Part shown: positions 9,821-18,345 of the stretch, piece by piece
Numbering within the stretch: the stretch's first letter is position 1
Layout: each line of letters opens with the position of its first letter
Assembly (NCBI GenBank): GCA_902594675.1
Contig: CACJNE010000002.1
Coordinates: 1-62,500 of the forward strand
Direction of reading: 5' to 3'
DNA from: an uncultured Pelagibacteraceae bacterium
GTDB taxonomy: Bacteria; Pseudomonadota; Alphaproteobacteria; Pelagibacterales; Pelagibacteraceae
DNA: 62,500 nucleotides
Made by a program: the position numbers and the translations under genes
The notes under the pieces: model-generated
What the model was told of the DNA's origin: nothing
The model's database searches: none
The model's input: the letters and a program-made list of their open reading frames with translations, nothing else

Positions 9821-9901
9821 ATGAATTCAAAAATATACTGATAAATGATTATAGATTTATACTAAGTCTACTGTTATAGATTTGATGTGAATTCAAAAAT
9901 A
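9821..9901 (+). repeat. Duplicated gene-start segment (9821-9835 and 9887-9901)
   Basis: The 14-base string TGAATTCAAAAATA occurs at 9822-9835 preceded by A (an ATG) and again at 9888-9901 preceded by G (a GTG). The copies are 66 bases apart, so both starts are in one frame. The first copy reads MNSKIY then TGA; the second opens the GT2 gene. This looks like a partial duplication or a decayed former start of the same gene. Confidence 0.6.
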
Positions 9902-10777
9902 AGTTTAGTTATTCCTGTTTTAAATGAATCGAATGAAATAGAAAATTTCTTTAATGAACTACAAATTTGTAATTTTAGTCTCATTAATGAAATAATTTTT
10001 GTTGATGATTGCTCAACGGATAATTCATACGAACTTCTTCAAAAAAAAATAACTCAAATTAAGACTGTATCGAAAAATATCAATTTTTTACTGTTAAATA
10101 ATTTAAAAAATAGAGGATATGGTTTTTCAATTAAGAAAGGCGTTCACAGTTCAAACAATGATATAATAGCAATTATTGACTTAGATAGAACTTATAAAAT
10201 CGAAGATTTAAATAATATATCAAATCAATTTATTAATGATTATAAGTTGAAGTATGACTTAATTGCAGGTCAAAGAAAAATTGATATTTCTAATACCTCC
10301 AGATTAAAAATAATAGGTAAAAATATTATTAATACTATTACCAATTTCTGTTTTAATGAAAAAATTGTAGATTATAATTCAGGATTAAGAGTTTTCAAAA
10401 AAGATAAATTTATTAAACATAGTCACATGATGTCCAATAGATTTTCTTTAACCACTTCCATGACAATTACTTTTTTAAATGAAAATTATGATATTAAATT
10501 TCATAATATAAAATATGAGGAAAGGTCGGGGCAGTCTAAGCTGAAGTTTTTAGATTTTTTTAAATTTTTATATACGATATTCTCATTATTATTTTATTAT
10601 AAACCTTTTAAAACATTAATACCTTTAATTTTACCATTATTCATTGCATTTATTTTCTTTTTGATAAAAGACATAGGCTCCAACAATATTACAGACAAAA
10701 CAGTTTTACTTTTTAATTTTAATTTTTTATTAATAATTTTACTTTTTATAATTGATAGGATTAATAAGTTAAAATAG
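9887..10777 (+). CDS. DPM1/GtrB-type polyprenyl-phosphate glycosyltransferase (GT2)
   Basis: Transfers a sugar to polyprenyl phosphate for use on the periplasmic side. The 296-residue protein has a GT2 core (SLVIPVLNESNEIE near 5-18, VDDCSTDNSYELL near 44-56, the metal-binding region IIDLDRTYKIED near 95-106 in place of the common DADGSY form, and DYNSGLRVFKKDKF near 165-178) and two C-terminal membrane helices (about 236-260 and 272-292), as in GtrB. The start must be GTG at 9887: the overlapping ATG at 9885 runs straight into TGA, and the in-frame ATG at 9821 is followed by a stop. The next gene is GtrA-like, the usual partner. Confidence 0.85.
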   Translation: MNSKISLVIPVLNESNEIENFFNELQICNFSLINEIIFVDDCSTDNSYELLQKKITQIKTVSKNINFLLLNNLKNRGYGFSIKKGVHSSNNDIIAIIDLDRTYKIEDLNNISNQFINDYKLKYDLIAGQRKIDISNTSRLKIIGKNIINTITNFCFNEKIVDYNSGLRVFKKDKFIKHSHMMSNRFSLTTSMTITFLNENYDIKFHNIKYEERSGQSKLKFLDFFKFLYTIFSLLFYYKPFKTLIPLILPLFIAFIFFLIKDIGSNNITDKTVLLFNFNFLLIILLFIIDRINKLK

Positions 10778-10848
10778 CAATAATTCAATTATTGTATTAA
10801 TTAAATTAATGGTAAAATATTCAGATATTTAGAAATTCGAACCAACAA

Positions 10849-11232
10849 ATGATGCTATTCAATAATCTTAAAAGTTTCTTAAATTTGTCAATTATCTCCT
10901 TAATTTTTTCATTTTTTTTATTGAATATTTTTCCTCTTTTTTTTTCTCTAGATTTGTCATTAAAGTTAGTTTTAATTTTATTATTTTTATTTAATTTTTT
11001 TAGATTAAAAAAAATTTACTTAGTTAGAAATACTTACAAATTTTTTATATTTTTTTTTTTATTAATCGCTATTTCAAGATTAATTGAATATAAAGTTTTT
11101 AATTTTTTTTACTCAATTATCAATGAAAAAAATGTTTCGTGGTTGATAACAATTTCAATAAGCTTTGTATTTAAATTTTTATATTTAGAAATGTTAAATT
11201 TATTTCAAGATAAAAAAAACAAAATTTTTTAA
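10849..11232 (+). CDS. Small membrane protein, GtrA-like
   Basis: A 127-residue, extremely hydrophobic protein with about four membrane segments (near 10-30, 35-48, 62-80 and 95-112) separated by short basic loops (FRLKKIYLVRN at about 47-57) and a basic tail. Size, topology and position after a GtrB-type GT2 gene fit the GtrA family, proposed flippases for polyprenyl-phosphate sugars. The sequence is low-complexity (Phe/Leu/Ile) and I could not confirm family motifs, so the call rests on context and topology. There are 71 bases between it and the GT2 stop. Confidence 0.55.
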   Translation: MMLFNNLKSFLNLSIISLIFSFFLLNIFPLFFSLDLSLKLVLILLFLFNFFRLKKIYLVRNTYKFFIFFFLLIAISRLIEYKVFNFFYSIINEKNVSWLITISISFVFKFLYLEMLNLFQDKKNKIF

Positions 11233-11374
11233 TATAAGAAATTGTTAAGATCTATAATTCTAGATATTTTTACATAATTGTTTATAATCTTAGTATCGAT
11301 AATTATAATTATAAGAGTCAAATATATTTAGTATTTACTATTTCTTCTACTTATTATAATTCTTTATATTATTT

Positions 11375-12121
11375 ATGAATAAATCAATTATTGATCAAAA
11401 AAAAAGATATGATGCTGAAGCTATACAACACAGCGAACATTATAATGATAAATATACACAAATGTATAGAGATGAATTTATAAGAAAACCGTTGTTTAAA
11501 GAAAGTTTAAAAGGAATGTATATTTTAGACGCAATGTGTGCCTCTGGAATAGAAACTGGTTTTCTTATTAAGAAAGGTGCTGATGTTGTTGGAGTAGATA
11601 TATCAAAAAAGAATGTCGAGGAGTATAAAAGAAGATGGAATAAACCTTGTTATATGAATAGCATCCATAAAACAGATTTTTCTGATAATAGTTTTGATGC
11701 AATTTATATATGTGGTGGTTTACACCATGTTCTCCCATTGTTAGATGAGACTATTTTAGAAATTCATCGAATTTTAAAACCAGGAGGTCTTTTTTATTTC
11801 GTTGAGCCTAATAAAGACACCTGGATTAATAAAATTCGAAAATTTTGGTATAAAGTGGATAGTAAATTTACTGATGATGAGGAAGCAATCAGCTATCAAA
11901 ATACTTTAAAACCATTTCTTATAAAAGGATTTAAAGAGATATCTTTAAATTATGGAGGTAATATTGCATATATTATTATTGGACAATCTTTAACTTTAGG
12001 TATACCTAAAAAATACAAAAAATATCTTTCACCAGTCTCATTCTTTTTAGAAAGAATTCTTTGCAAGTTTCCAATTGTTCCGAAACTTTTTTTTACAGCA
12101 GTTTGGGAGAAAAATAATTAG
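11375..12121 (+). CDS. Class I SAM-dependent methyltransferase
   Basis: A 248-residue methyltransferase. Motif I is LDAMCASGIETG (51-62), an altered form of the usual D-x-G-x-G-x-G loop; motif II VVGVDISKKN (71-80); then FSDNSFDAIYICGGLHHV and HRILKPGGLFYFVEP, the typical post-motif region of ubiE/Methyltransf_11 proteins. The N terminus (ATG at 11375) has a soluble, charged segment. Its 3' end overlaps the longest reading frame of the next gene by 47 bases, but that gene's likely start lies downstream. The likely role is O-methylation of a glycan sugar or of a lipid-linked end; no partner is shown directly. Confidence 0.85.
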   Translation: MNKSIIDQKKRYDAEAIQHSEHYNDKYTQMYRDEFIRKPLFKESLKGMYILDAMCASGIETGFLIKKGADVVGVDISKKNVEEYKRRWNKPCYMNSIHKTDFSDNSFDAIYICGGLHHVLPLLDETILEIHRILKPGGLFYFVEPNKDTWINKIRKFWYKVDSKFTDDEEAISYQNTLKPFLIKGFKEISLNYGGNIAYIIIGQSLTLGIPKKYKKYLSPVSFFLERILCKFPIVPKLFFTAVWEKNN

Positions 12122-12152
12122 CATATATAAAAATTTAACTAATAATAAAAAA

Positions 12153-12629
12153 ATGCATTTTTTAAAAAGAACACTATGTTTTATTGGGAATTATTTACCT
12201 CCAAGACTAAATTGTATTTTTTATAAACTTTCTGGGGTAAAGTTTAACTTTAGAAAAGTTTGGATAGGTAATAAGTGTTACTTAGATAAAAATTATCCAG
12301 AAAATATTATTATAAAAGATGATGTTTGTATAAGCACTCAGGTAAGTATTTTTACTCATTTTGATTCTTCAAGAATTAAAAAAGATTATCCAATTAAAAA
12401 ATACAAAAAAGAAGTAATGATTGAAGAGGGTGTATTTGTGGGGCCGAAATCAATCATAATGCCTGGCGTTACTATAAGAAAAAATACATTTATAAAAGCA
12501 GGATCCGTAATTACAAAATCAACCAAACCAAATACAATTGTTTGTGGTAATCCACAACAAGAGGAAGCTTATTTAACTGATGAATTGATTGAAAAGATAA
12601 ATAGATCAAATGAAAAATACTTTGATTAA
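12153..12629 (+). CDS. Left-handed beta-helix O-acetyltransferase
   Basis: Acetylates a sugar hydroxyl using acetyl-CoA. I place the start at the ATG at 12153 (MHFLKRTL; 158 residues), because the longer frame from 12075 overlaps the methyltransferase by 47 bases and adds a non-conserved basic leader. The body has hexapeptide-repeat turns (VFVGPKSIIMPGVTIRKNTFIKAGSVIT) and the closing NTIVCGNPQ motif typical of maltose/galactoside acetyltransferase and WcaF/NodL-type enzymes. An HFDSS segment near residue 70 would hold the catalytic His seen in this family. It is the last plus-strand gene; a convergent GT4 gene ends 38 bases away with no obvious terminator hairpin. Confidence 0.85.
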   Translation: MHFLKRTLCFIGNYLPPRLNCIFYKLSGVKFNFRKVWIGNKCYLDKNYPENIIIKDDVCISTQVSIFTHFDSSRIKKDYPIKKYKKEVMIEEGVFVGPKSIIMPGVTIRKNTFIKAGSVITKSTKPNTIVCGNPQQEEAYLTDELIEKINRSNEKYFD

Positions 12630-12667
12630 AGTTGAATAATTTTTGATAAATAACAAAAATTTAAAAA

Positions 12668-13774
12668 CTATAAATTAATAAGTTTTTCATAATGTTTAAA
12701 AACGTTATTAATTTGATTTTTTTTTATTGAGCCTCTAAAATCTTTGAAACTATTATAATTTTGAAGTAATGCCGATAATTTATTTTTCAAATCGTCTATG
12801 TCTTTATAGTTAACTAAATATCCATTGTAACCATCTTGTACAATTTCATTTGTTCCTCCTGGACAATTAAATGCAACAACTGGAGTATTCATTGCAATTG
12901 ACTCAATTAATACATTTGGATACCCTTCATATAGTGATGTGAGTACAGTTGCTTTTGCGTGCAAGTAGTATGGAATAATATTTTTTTGAAAACCTTCAAA
13001 GTCAACTTTACTTTCCACATCAAGATCAATAGTTTTTTCTTTAAGTTCTTCTGCCAAACTTCCATGTCCAACAATTTTTAATCGCATGTCTGGAAATTTT
13101 TTTGATATTTTAGAAAAACCCTCAATAGCATAATGAAAGGCTTTAACTTTCTCCAACCGCCCTACACATAGAAGATAATTTTTTTTTTCAACTTTAGTAA
13201 AATCTATTGTGTTAGAATATTCCTCAATGTGTGTAGAGATTGGATTAAATATAACACTTGAGTTCTGTTGCAATTTTGGATAAATCGAAATCAAATCCTT
13301 ACGCATACTATGACATTGATTTATCACATGATCTGTTTTATGATAAAAAAGTTTGATTGAAGGTCTAACAATGTTGCTATTCCAAAAATTTTGAAATTTA
13401 AATTGGGCTATTTTAAAAGATAGAACGCTGATATTTCTTGCGATAATTTTAATCTTTAGTCTAAAAAGAAGCCGCAAAATAACAAGGGCTACTGTCAACT
13501 CATGATTAAATACTATGATTGTTTTGACATGATATTTGTATAAATATTTTAATAAATTCAAGAAAGAATATATTGTCCTATCTACATTTAATACAACTAA
13601 ATTAACTTTATTTGAGACACGTCCGAGATAAGCTTCATTTTTAAGATTTAACACTACCAGATCAACATGCCAGCCATTATTAGCGAAACTGTTAGCAATA
13701 GTTATACATACACCTTCAGCGCCTCCGCCAGTTAGAGAACTGATCATTAATGTAATTTTTTTTTCTGATTTCAT
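12668..13774 (-). CDS. GT4-family glycosyltransferase
   Basis: A 368-residue GT-B enzyme. N-terminal SSLTGGGAEGVCI loop (12-24), donor domain opening with LLCVGRLEKVKAFHYAIEGF, then KIVGHGSLAEELKE, FEGFQKNIIPYYLHA, and the YEGYPNVLIESI signature with the paired Glu residues, followed by NTPVVAFNCPGGTNEI. The CPGGxxEI ending is common in N-acetylgalactosamine or galactose GT4 transferases, but specificity cannot be assigned. Last gene of the minus-strand run that starts near 26565. Confidence 0.9.
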   Translation of the reverse strand: MKSEKKITLMISSLTGGGAEGVCITIANSFANNGWHVDLVVLNLKNEAYLGRVSNKVNLVVLNVDRTIYSFLNLLKYLYKYHVKTIIVFNHELTVALVILRLLFRLKIKIIARNISVLSFKIAQFKFQNFWNSNIVRPSIKLFYHKTDHVINQCHSMRKDLISIYPKLQQNSSVIFNPISTHIEEYSNTIDFTKVEKKNYLLCVGRLEKVKAFHYAIEGFSKISKKFPDMRLKIVGHGSLAEELKEKTIDLDVESKVDFEGFQKNIIPYYLHAKATVLTSLYEGYPNVLIESIAMNTPVVAFNCPGGTNEIVQDGYNGYLVNYKDIDDLKNKLSALLQNYNSFKDFRGSIKKNQINNVFKHYEKLINL

Positions 13775-13786
13775 TTTTTTTAATCG

Positions 13787-14590
13787 TTAAATAATTAGGT
13801 CTTTTATTTCTGACCCTCCATTTATATCTTCTAATAACTCAAACTTACCTCTTCTTTTTCTAAAAAAACTAGCCGTGTTTTTTTTTTTGTTTGTAGTTCT
13901 ATTAATCAAAACAATACAGTTTTCTTTTGAAATTTTATTAATATTTACTATTGCTTTCTTTAGTTTAGACTTTGAAAAATAAGAATAATTTAATAAATTT
14001 GTGACTCTAACGACATCAAATGAATTAGAATATTTTTTTTCAATATCAAAAATATCCTGCTCAAAAAATTTACATTTAGTTATTTTTTCTAAATCAGGTA
14101 TCAGCACATTTGTTTTTTTAAATTTTATATTCATATATTTAAACATATGAATTAGTAATTTTTCTATTTTTTTAAAAAAATAAAAATATCTAAATCTTAA
14201 ACAATATTTATCATACTCAACCATCATAAGTTCATTTTTTAAACTATATAAAAAAACAAAGTTATTAAGCTTATAAATTTTGATATTTATTTGTTTATCA
14301 AATCCATAAATGTAATTAATTTTATTCTTATCGAGATGGTCATATAATTCTTTGGTAGATTGTCCAGAGGATATACCTATGTCACATAATGTAATTTTTT
14401 TTGTAAAATACTTTGTTATATGTTTTTTTAGCTTTATATTTAAGTCGTTTGTTCTATTGTAAGAGGTGGTTTTAAATGTACTGTCAATTTTCAATTTAGA
14501 AAAAATATTTTCCATTCTAACCTTGTTAATTTTTTTTTTTAAAACAAAAAAACTGTAAATATCTGTATAAAAATTATTAGAACTTTTCAT
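13787..14590 (-). CDS. Putative SAM-dependent methyltransferase
   Basis: A 267-residue protein with a recognisable motif I, CDIGISSGQSTKELYDHL (69-86), motif II-like YIYGFDKQ, and VVRVTNLLNYSYFSKSKLKKAI, which resembles the post-I region of class I methyltransferases. The central part (about 105-165) is basic with aromatic clusters and does not match the core well. It may be a divergent family. It sits 12 bases upstream of a GT4 gene start and downstream of a GT2 gene, consistent with a glycan-modifying role. Substrate unknown. Confidence 0.65.
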   Translation of the reverse strand: MKSSNNFYTDIYSFFVLKKKINKVRMENIFSKLKIDSTFKTTSYNRTNDLNIKLKKHITKYFTKKITLCDIGISSGQSTKELYDHLDKNKINYIYGFDKQINIKIYKLNNFVFLYSLKNELMMVEYDKYCLRFRYFYFFKKIEKLLIHMFKYMNIKFKKTNVLIPDLEKITKCKFFEQDIFDIEKKYSNSFDVVRVTNLLNYSYFSKSKLKKAIVNINKISKENCIVLINRTTNKKKNTASFFRKRRGKFELLEDINGGSEIKDLII

Positions 14591-14653
14591 TTAAATATTT
14601 TGCTTAACATAATTTTTACAATTATAAAATAGAGACCTACACAAAACAATTTT

Positions 14654-15550
14654 TTATTTAAATATCATTAAAAAAATTTTTAATAATGATCTTAATTTCA
14701 GATGTAAAAAACCATTTTTAATAACAAAGATGAAATCTTTTTTTGCATCATTATATTTGTTATCTAGAATTTTATAACTTGCTGACATATACCGAAGCTT
14801 AACCTCCAAATTAATTTTTTGTTGCTTATTTAATAAATCCATAAAATCCAGAAGAGCCCGTCTTTGTGGTATGGACATATCCTTATTAGAAACATTTTTA
14901 TCATGAATAAGAATACTACCTAAATTCTTATTCAAGTATTTAAATTGATCTGTTATCTCAGATACTCTTAACCATGTATTATAATCTTCTGAACCAACTA
15001 AACTTTTATCTTCGTTCATCCCTCCAATTTTTTGAAGTATACTCTTTCTGACTAAAACTGATGACTGGCCAATGGGATTTCCATATTTAATAGTACTTAT
15101 CAATAAGTCTTTTAAAATAGGTTTTTTTAATTTACGGCCCTTATAATTTTTTTTTCTAAATAATGATTTTGATTTATGTACAACCTCTAAATCGTGATAA
15201 ACTAGATCAACTTTTTCGTTGATTTCATTTAAACAAAATTCAAGTTTATTAACTTTCCACCAATCATCTGAGTCTAAAAATGCAATCCATTCTCCTTTAG
15301 CCTCTTTTATTCCAAGATTTCTTGATTTTGCAAGAACCCCGTTATTATTGATTTTTAAAAACTTAAATCTTGGATCATTGAATTTCCTAAGAACATCATA
15401 AGTTTCGTCTGTAGAATGATTATCAATTACAATTGCCTCCCAATTATTATAGGTCTGACTTAGTACAGATTTTAATGCTTTTCCAAGAAAATCAGCGTGA
15501 TTATAAGTTGGTATTATAATAGAAATTAGTTGCTTAAATTTAGATGTCAA
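14654..15550 (-). CDS. GT2-family glycosyltransferase
   Basis: An inverting GT-A glycosyltransferase of 298 residues. It has SIIIPTYNHADFL (10-22), VIDNHSTDETYDVL (41-54), NLGIKEAKGEWIAFLDSDDWW with the DxD metal motif at 93-95, and the GSEDYNTWLRV segment near 182-192 that carries the usual catalytic acidic residues. No ATG lies in frame at the right place; the frame opens at TTG (15550), and since the GT2 core begins only 9 residues later this or a nearby non-ATG codon must be the start. The C terminus has a short hydrophobic end. Adds one sugar in the repeat unit; donor unknown. Confidence 0.88.
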   Translation of the reverse strand: MTSKFKQLISIIIPTYNHADFLGKALKSVLSQTYNNWEAIVIDNHSTDETYDVLRKFNDPRFKFLKINNNGVLAKSRNLGIKEAKGEWIAFLDSDDWWKVNKLEFCLNEINEKVDLVYHDLEVVHKSKSLFRKKNYKGRKLKKPILKDLLISTIKYGNPIGQSSVLVRKSILQKIGGMNEDKSLVGSEDYNTWLRVSEITDQFKYLNKNLGSILIHDKNVSNKDMSIPQRRALLDFMDLLNKQQKINLEVKLRYMSASYKILDNKYNDAKKDFIFVIKNGFLHLKLRSLLKIFLMIFK

Positions 15551-15579
15551 AATTATGCTCTTTTTTTTACAGTATTTTT

Positions 15580-16497
15580 TTAATTAAGTTTTTTATAATA
15601 TTTAACTGTATCTTTTAAACCATTTATCAATGATTTCTTTGGTCTCCAGTTTAAATATTTAAATGTATTTTTTAAATCTGGGTATAATTTTAAAGGTTCA
15701 TCTTTTCTTAAAAGTATTTTTCCAAAGATGGGGCTACCTCTTTTTACTAATCTTTGAATGCTATAAATTATTTTTTTTACTGTAGTCGGATTCCCAGATC
15801 CTGCATTTAAAATTTTATTATATACATTTTTCTTTTCTATACATTTGATAACCAATTTTATAAAATCATCAATATACAAAAAGTCTCTTGTTTGTTTACC
15901 ACTTGAACAGTTAAATTTTGCATTTTTTAAACAATTAATAATAGTATTTGGAATTAACCTGTTTGCAGTTTGACCTGGGCCATAAATTAAAAAGGGTCTC
16001 AAAATTATATATTTCAAATTTTTTTGTTTAGAAATTTCGATTAAATAATTAGAAGCTTTTAGCTTTGAAAAACCATAAATTGATTTTAATTTTTTTATAT
16101 TTATTTTTTTGTTTTCTGAAATAGGAGATTTCGAGAAACCATATTCTACACTACTACCTATTTGAATAAATTTTTTAATTTTTTTTTCGTTTGCAAAATC
16201 GATTAAATTTTTACACCCTTTGAAATGTGTATCAAAAGTTTTTTTTTTTTCATAATGATTAATGTGTCCAGCAAGATTTATTATATAATCTATTTTTAGG
16301 TTACCCAATTTTTCAAATAAAAGATTTTTATTACTAATATTTAATTTAAAACTTTTTACACCCTTTTTTTTATTTTTATTGTTGAGAGATATTGAAATTA
16401 TATTCCATCCTTTTTTCTTGCATTTATCTATTAAATGAGATCCTATAAATCCTGTACCACCTGTAATTAATACTGTAACCTTTTTTAAATTTTTCAT
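15580..16497 (-). CDS. SDR sugar epimerase/reductase, likely CDP-sugar branch
   Basis: A 305-residue extended SDR with TGGTGFIGSHL (11-21), LAGHINHYEKK, IGSSVEYGFSKSP, catalytic Tyr/Lys in SIYGFSKLKAS, and FLIYGPGQTANRLIP. It follows genes for glucose-1-phosphate cytidylyltransferase and CDP-glucose 4,6-dehydratase in the same orientation, so it is the natural candidate for the enzyme reducing or epimerising CDP-4-keto-6-deoxyglucose (compare CDP-abequose/paratose synthase and related reductases). No RfbH-type 3-dehydratase is in the window, which would favour a 6-deoxy rather than a 3,6-dideoxy product. That last step is inference. Confidence 0.8.
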   Translation of the reverse strand: MKNLKKVTVLITGGTGFIGSHLIDKCKKKGWNIISISLNNKNKKKGVKSFKLNISNKNLLFEKLGNLKIDYIINLAGHINHYEKKKTFDTHFKGCKNLIDFANEKKIKKFIQIGSSVEYGFSKSPISENKKINIKKLKSIYGFSKLKASNYLIEISKQKNLKYIILRPFLIYGPGQTANRLIPNTIINCLKNAKFNCSSGKQTRDFLYIDDFIKLVIKCIEKKNVYNKILNAGSGNPTTVKKIIYSIQRLVKRGSPIFGKILLRKDEPLKLYPDLKNTFKYLNWRPKKSLINGLKDTVKYYKKLN

Positions 16498-16554
16498 TTT
16501 ATATAAAAATTATTAAAAATATTTTATGATTAAAAAAAAAAAATAGAAAGTTTT

Positions 16555-17244
16555 CTAAACATATTTTTTTGACTTCAGAATTATTTCTAACTTCTCCTTA
16601 TCTCTTAAAGTATCCATACATTGCCAAAATCCGTTATGCCTAAAGGCCATTAAATTTTTCATTTTAGTTACTTTTTCTAAAGGTTCACGCTCCAAAAAGG
16701 TTTTATCACTTTTGATTAATTTTAGAAATTTTGGTTCAATTACAAAAAAACCTCCATTTATCCATCCTTCATCTAGTTTTGACTTTTCTTTAAAATAATT
16801 TACATAATTATTTTTTATTTTTAATCCTCCAAATCTTGCAGGTGGTCTTACGGCAGTAAGTGTGACCATCTTATTATTTTTTTTATGAAAACTAAGTAAT
16901 TTCTTTAAATTTACATTTGATAAACCATCTCCATAAGTTAGCATAAAAGTTTCTTTATTTAAAAATTTAGATAATCGTTTTAATCGACCACCTGTCATGG
17001 TTTTAAGACCGGTATTTACTAGTTTAGTTTTCCATGGATATTTTTTTTTTTGAAAAAAATTTTTTATAATTTTACCTTTATAACCAAGTGCTATTATAAA
17101 ATCATCAAATCCATAATTATAATAATGTTTCATAATATGTATTAGAATAGGTAAATGATTAATTTTAACCATAGGTTTAGGAATTTTTTTCGTATACTCT
17201 GAGATCCTTGAGCCAAAACCCCCTGCAAGAATAACTACTTTCAT
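16555..17244 (-). CDS. rfbF: Glucose-1-phosphate cytidylyltransferase
   Basis: Makes CDP-glucose from CTP and glucose-1-phosphate, the entry to CDP-6-deoxyhexoses. The 229-residue protein has the nucleotidyltransferase signature LAGGFGSRISEYTKKIPKPM (6-25), TYGDGLSN (metal-binding Asp), TAVRPPARFGGL, WINGGFFVIEP, EREPLE and the C-terminal FRHNGFWQCMDTLRDK, all specific to RfbF rather than RmlA. It is somewhat shorter than the usual 255-260 residues, mainly at the C terminus. Its ATG overlaps the stop of the rfbG gene by 4 bases (17241-17244), so the two are translationally coupled. Confidence 0.94.
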   Translation of the reverse strand: MKVVILAGGFGSRISEYTKKIPKPMVKINHLPILIHIMKHYYNYGFDDFIIALGYKGKIIKNFFQKKKYPWKTKLVNTGLKTMTGGRLKRLSKFLNKETFMLTYGDGLSNVNLKKLLSFHKKNNKMVTLTAVRPPARFGGLKIKNNYVNYFKEKSKLDEGWINGGFFVIEPKFLKLIKSDKTFLEREPLEKVTKMKNLMAFRHNGFWQCMDTLRDKEKLEIILKSKKYV

Positions 17245-18308
17245 ATTTTTTTATTCATATATTTACTTATTTGATTACAAGAAACTGAAAACATATTCTT
17301 TTTGTTAATATTAAAATATTTATACCATTCAACAACAAAATCTATTGTTTCGTTAATATTAAGTTTTGCATTCCAATTAAGAATTTTTTTAGCTTTAGAA
17401 TTATTTAGCTGCAACAAAGAAGATTCGTAAAACTTATTTTTGGCTTTTATTTTCCACTTAACATCAGGCCATTTCTTTTTAATTTTTTTTAGAAATTCTA
17501 AAACAGTTATATTTTTAATTTTATCAGAGCTAAAATTAAAAGAATGGCCACTAATTTTTTTATTTTTGGTTAATTGGTATGCTAATATCAAGTAACCGGA
17601 CAGAGCTTCAAGCACATGTTGCCAAGGTCTTGTAGATTTTGGATTTCTTATAATTGGAACACTATTATTTAGCCACATTTTCATACAATCTGGAATTAAT
17701 CTGTAACTTGACCAATCCCCGCCACCTATCACATTTCCAGCTCTAGCTGTGCATAACCTAATATTTTTTTTACTTATAAAAAATGTTTTGTAATAAGAAT
17801 GAAATAAGATTTCTGTTGAGGCTTTAGATGCACTGTATGGATCAATACCACCTAAAATATCTGTCTCCTTATAACCCTTGTTTTGCTCTAAATTTTTGTA
17901 ACACTTGTCACTTGTTACGATTATTCCATAACATTTTTTTTTTAATTTTGAGATCGATTCTAATAAATTAAGTAAACCAATCACATTTGTTTCCCAATTA
18001 AACCTTGGATTTATTATAGATTTATAAACCAATGATTGTGCTGCTAAATGGAAAATATAATCCGGTTGTTCATTAAGTACAACATCCTGGACTCTTTTTT
18101 TATTTCGAATATCAAAATAATAACTCTTTATTTTAATTTTTTTTTTTACTAAATTGAAGTGATTATTTTGATTATTATCTTTTAAAGAAATTCCAACAAC
18201 TTTAGCACCTAATATTATTAACCAAATAGTGAGCCAAGAACCTTTAAATCCATTATGACCAGTTATTAGAATTTTTTTATTTTTAAATATTTTAAGTTTT
18301 TTTAGCAT
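17241..18308 (-). CDS. rfbG: CDP-glucose 4,6-dehydratase
   Basis: Converts CDP-glucose to CDP-4-keto-6-deoxyglucose with bound NAD. The 355 residues show the family pattern: ILITGHNGFKGSWL (14-27), FHLAAQSLVYKSI, VTSDKCYKN, the Tyr/Lys pair in DPYSASKASTE, the RAGNVIGGGDWSSYRLIPD segment characteristic of RfbG, and RNPKSTRPWQHVLEALSGYL. The length is normal for the family. Together with rfbF and the 15580 SDR it forms a CDP-sugar branch inside a longer minus-strand run. Confidence 0.95.
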   Translation of the reverse strand: MLKKLKIFKNKKILITGHNGFKGSWLTIWLIILGAKVVGISLKDNNQNNHFNLVKKKIKIKSYYFDIRNKKRVQDVVLNEQPDYIFHLAAQSLVYKSIINPRFNWETNVIGLLNLLESISKLKKKCYGIIVTSDKCYKNLEQNKGYKETDILGGIDPYSASKASTEILFHSYYKTFFISKKNIRLCTARAGNVIGGGDWSSYRLIPDCMKMWLNNSVPIIRNPKSTRPWQHVLEALSGYLILAYQLTKNKKISGHSFNFSSDKIKNITVLEFLKKIKKKWPDVKWKIKAKNKFYESSLLQLNNSKAKKILNWNAKLNINETIDFVVEWYKYFNINKKNMFSVSCNQISKYMNKKI

Positions 18309-18345
18309 ACTATTTGAATTGCAAATAACATTTACATAACTAATT

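Noticed and set aside
9885..9890. ATG at 9885 as the GT2 start
   Set aside because: It is in another frame and is followed at once by TGA; GTG at 9887 opens the real frame.
12075..12152. Longer N terminus for the acetyltransferase
   Set aside because: It would overlap the methyltransferase gene by 47 bases and adds only a basic, non-family leader; ATG at 12153 is better.
12630..12667. Rho-independent terminator between convergent genes
   Set aside because: There are T runs, but no G/C-containing stem; the same holds at 28887-28894 and 52000.
16532..16543. 12-base A run between rfbF and the SDR gene as a regulatory element
   Set aside because: Such runs are frequent by chance in DNA of this composition and nothing else supports a function.
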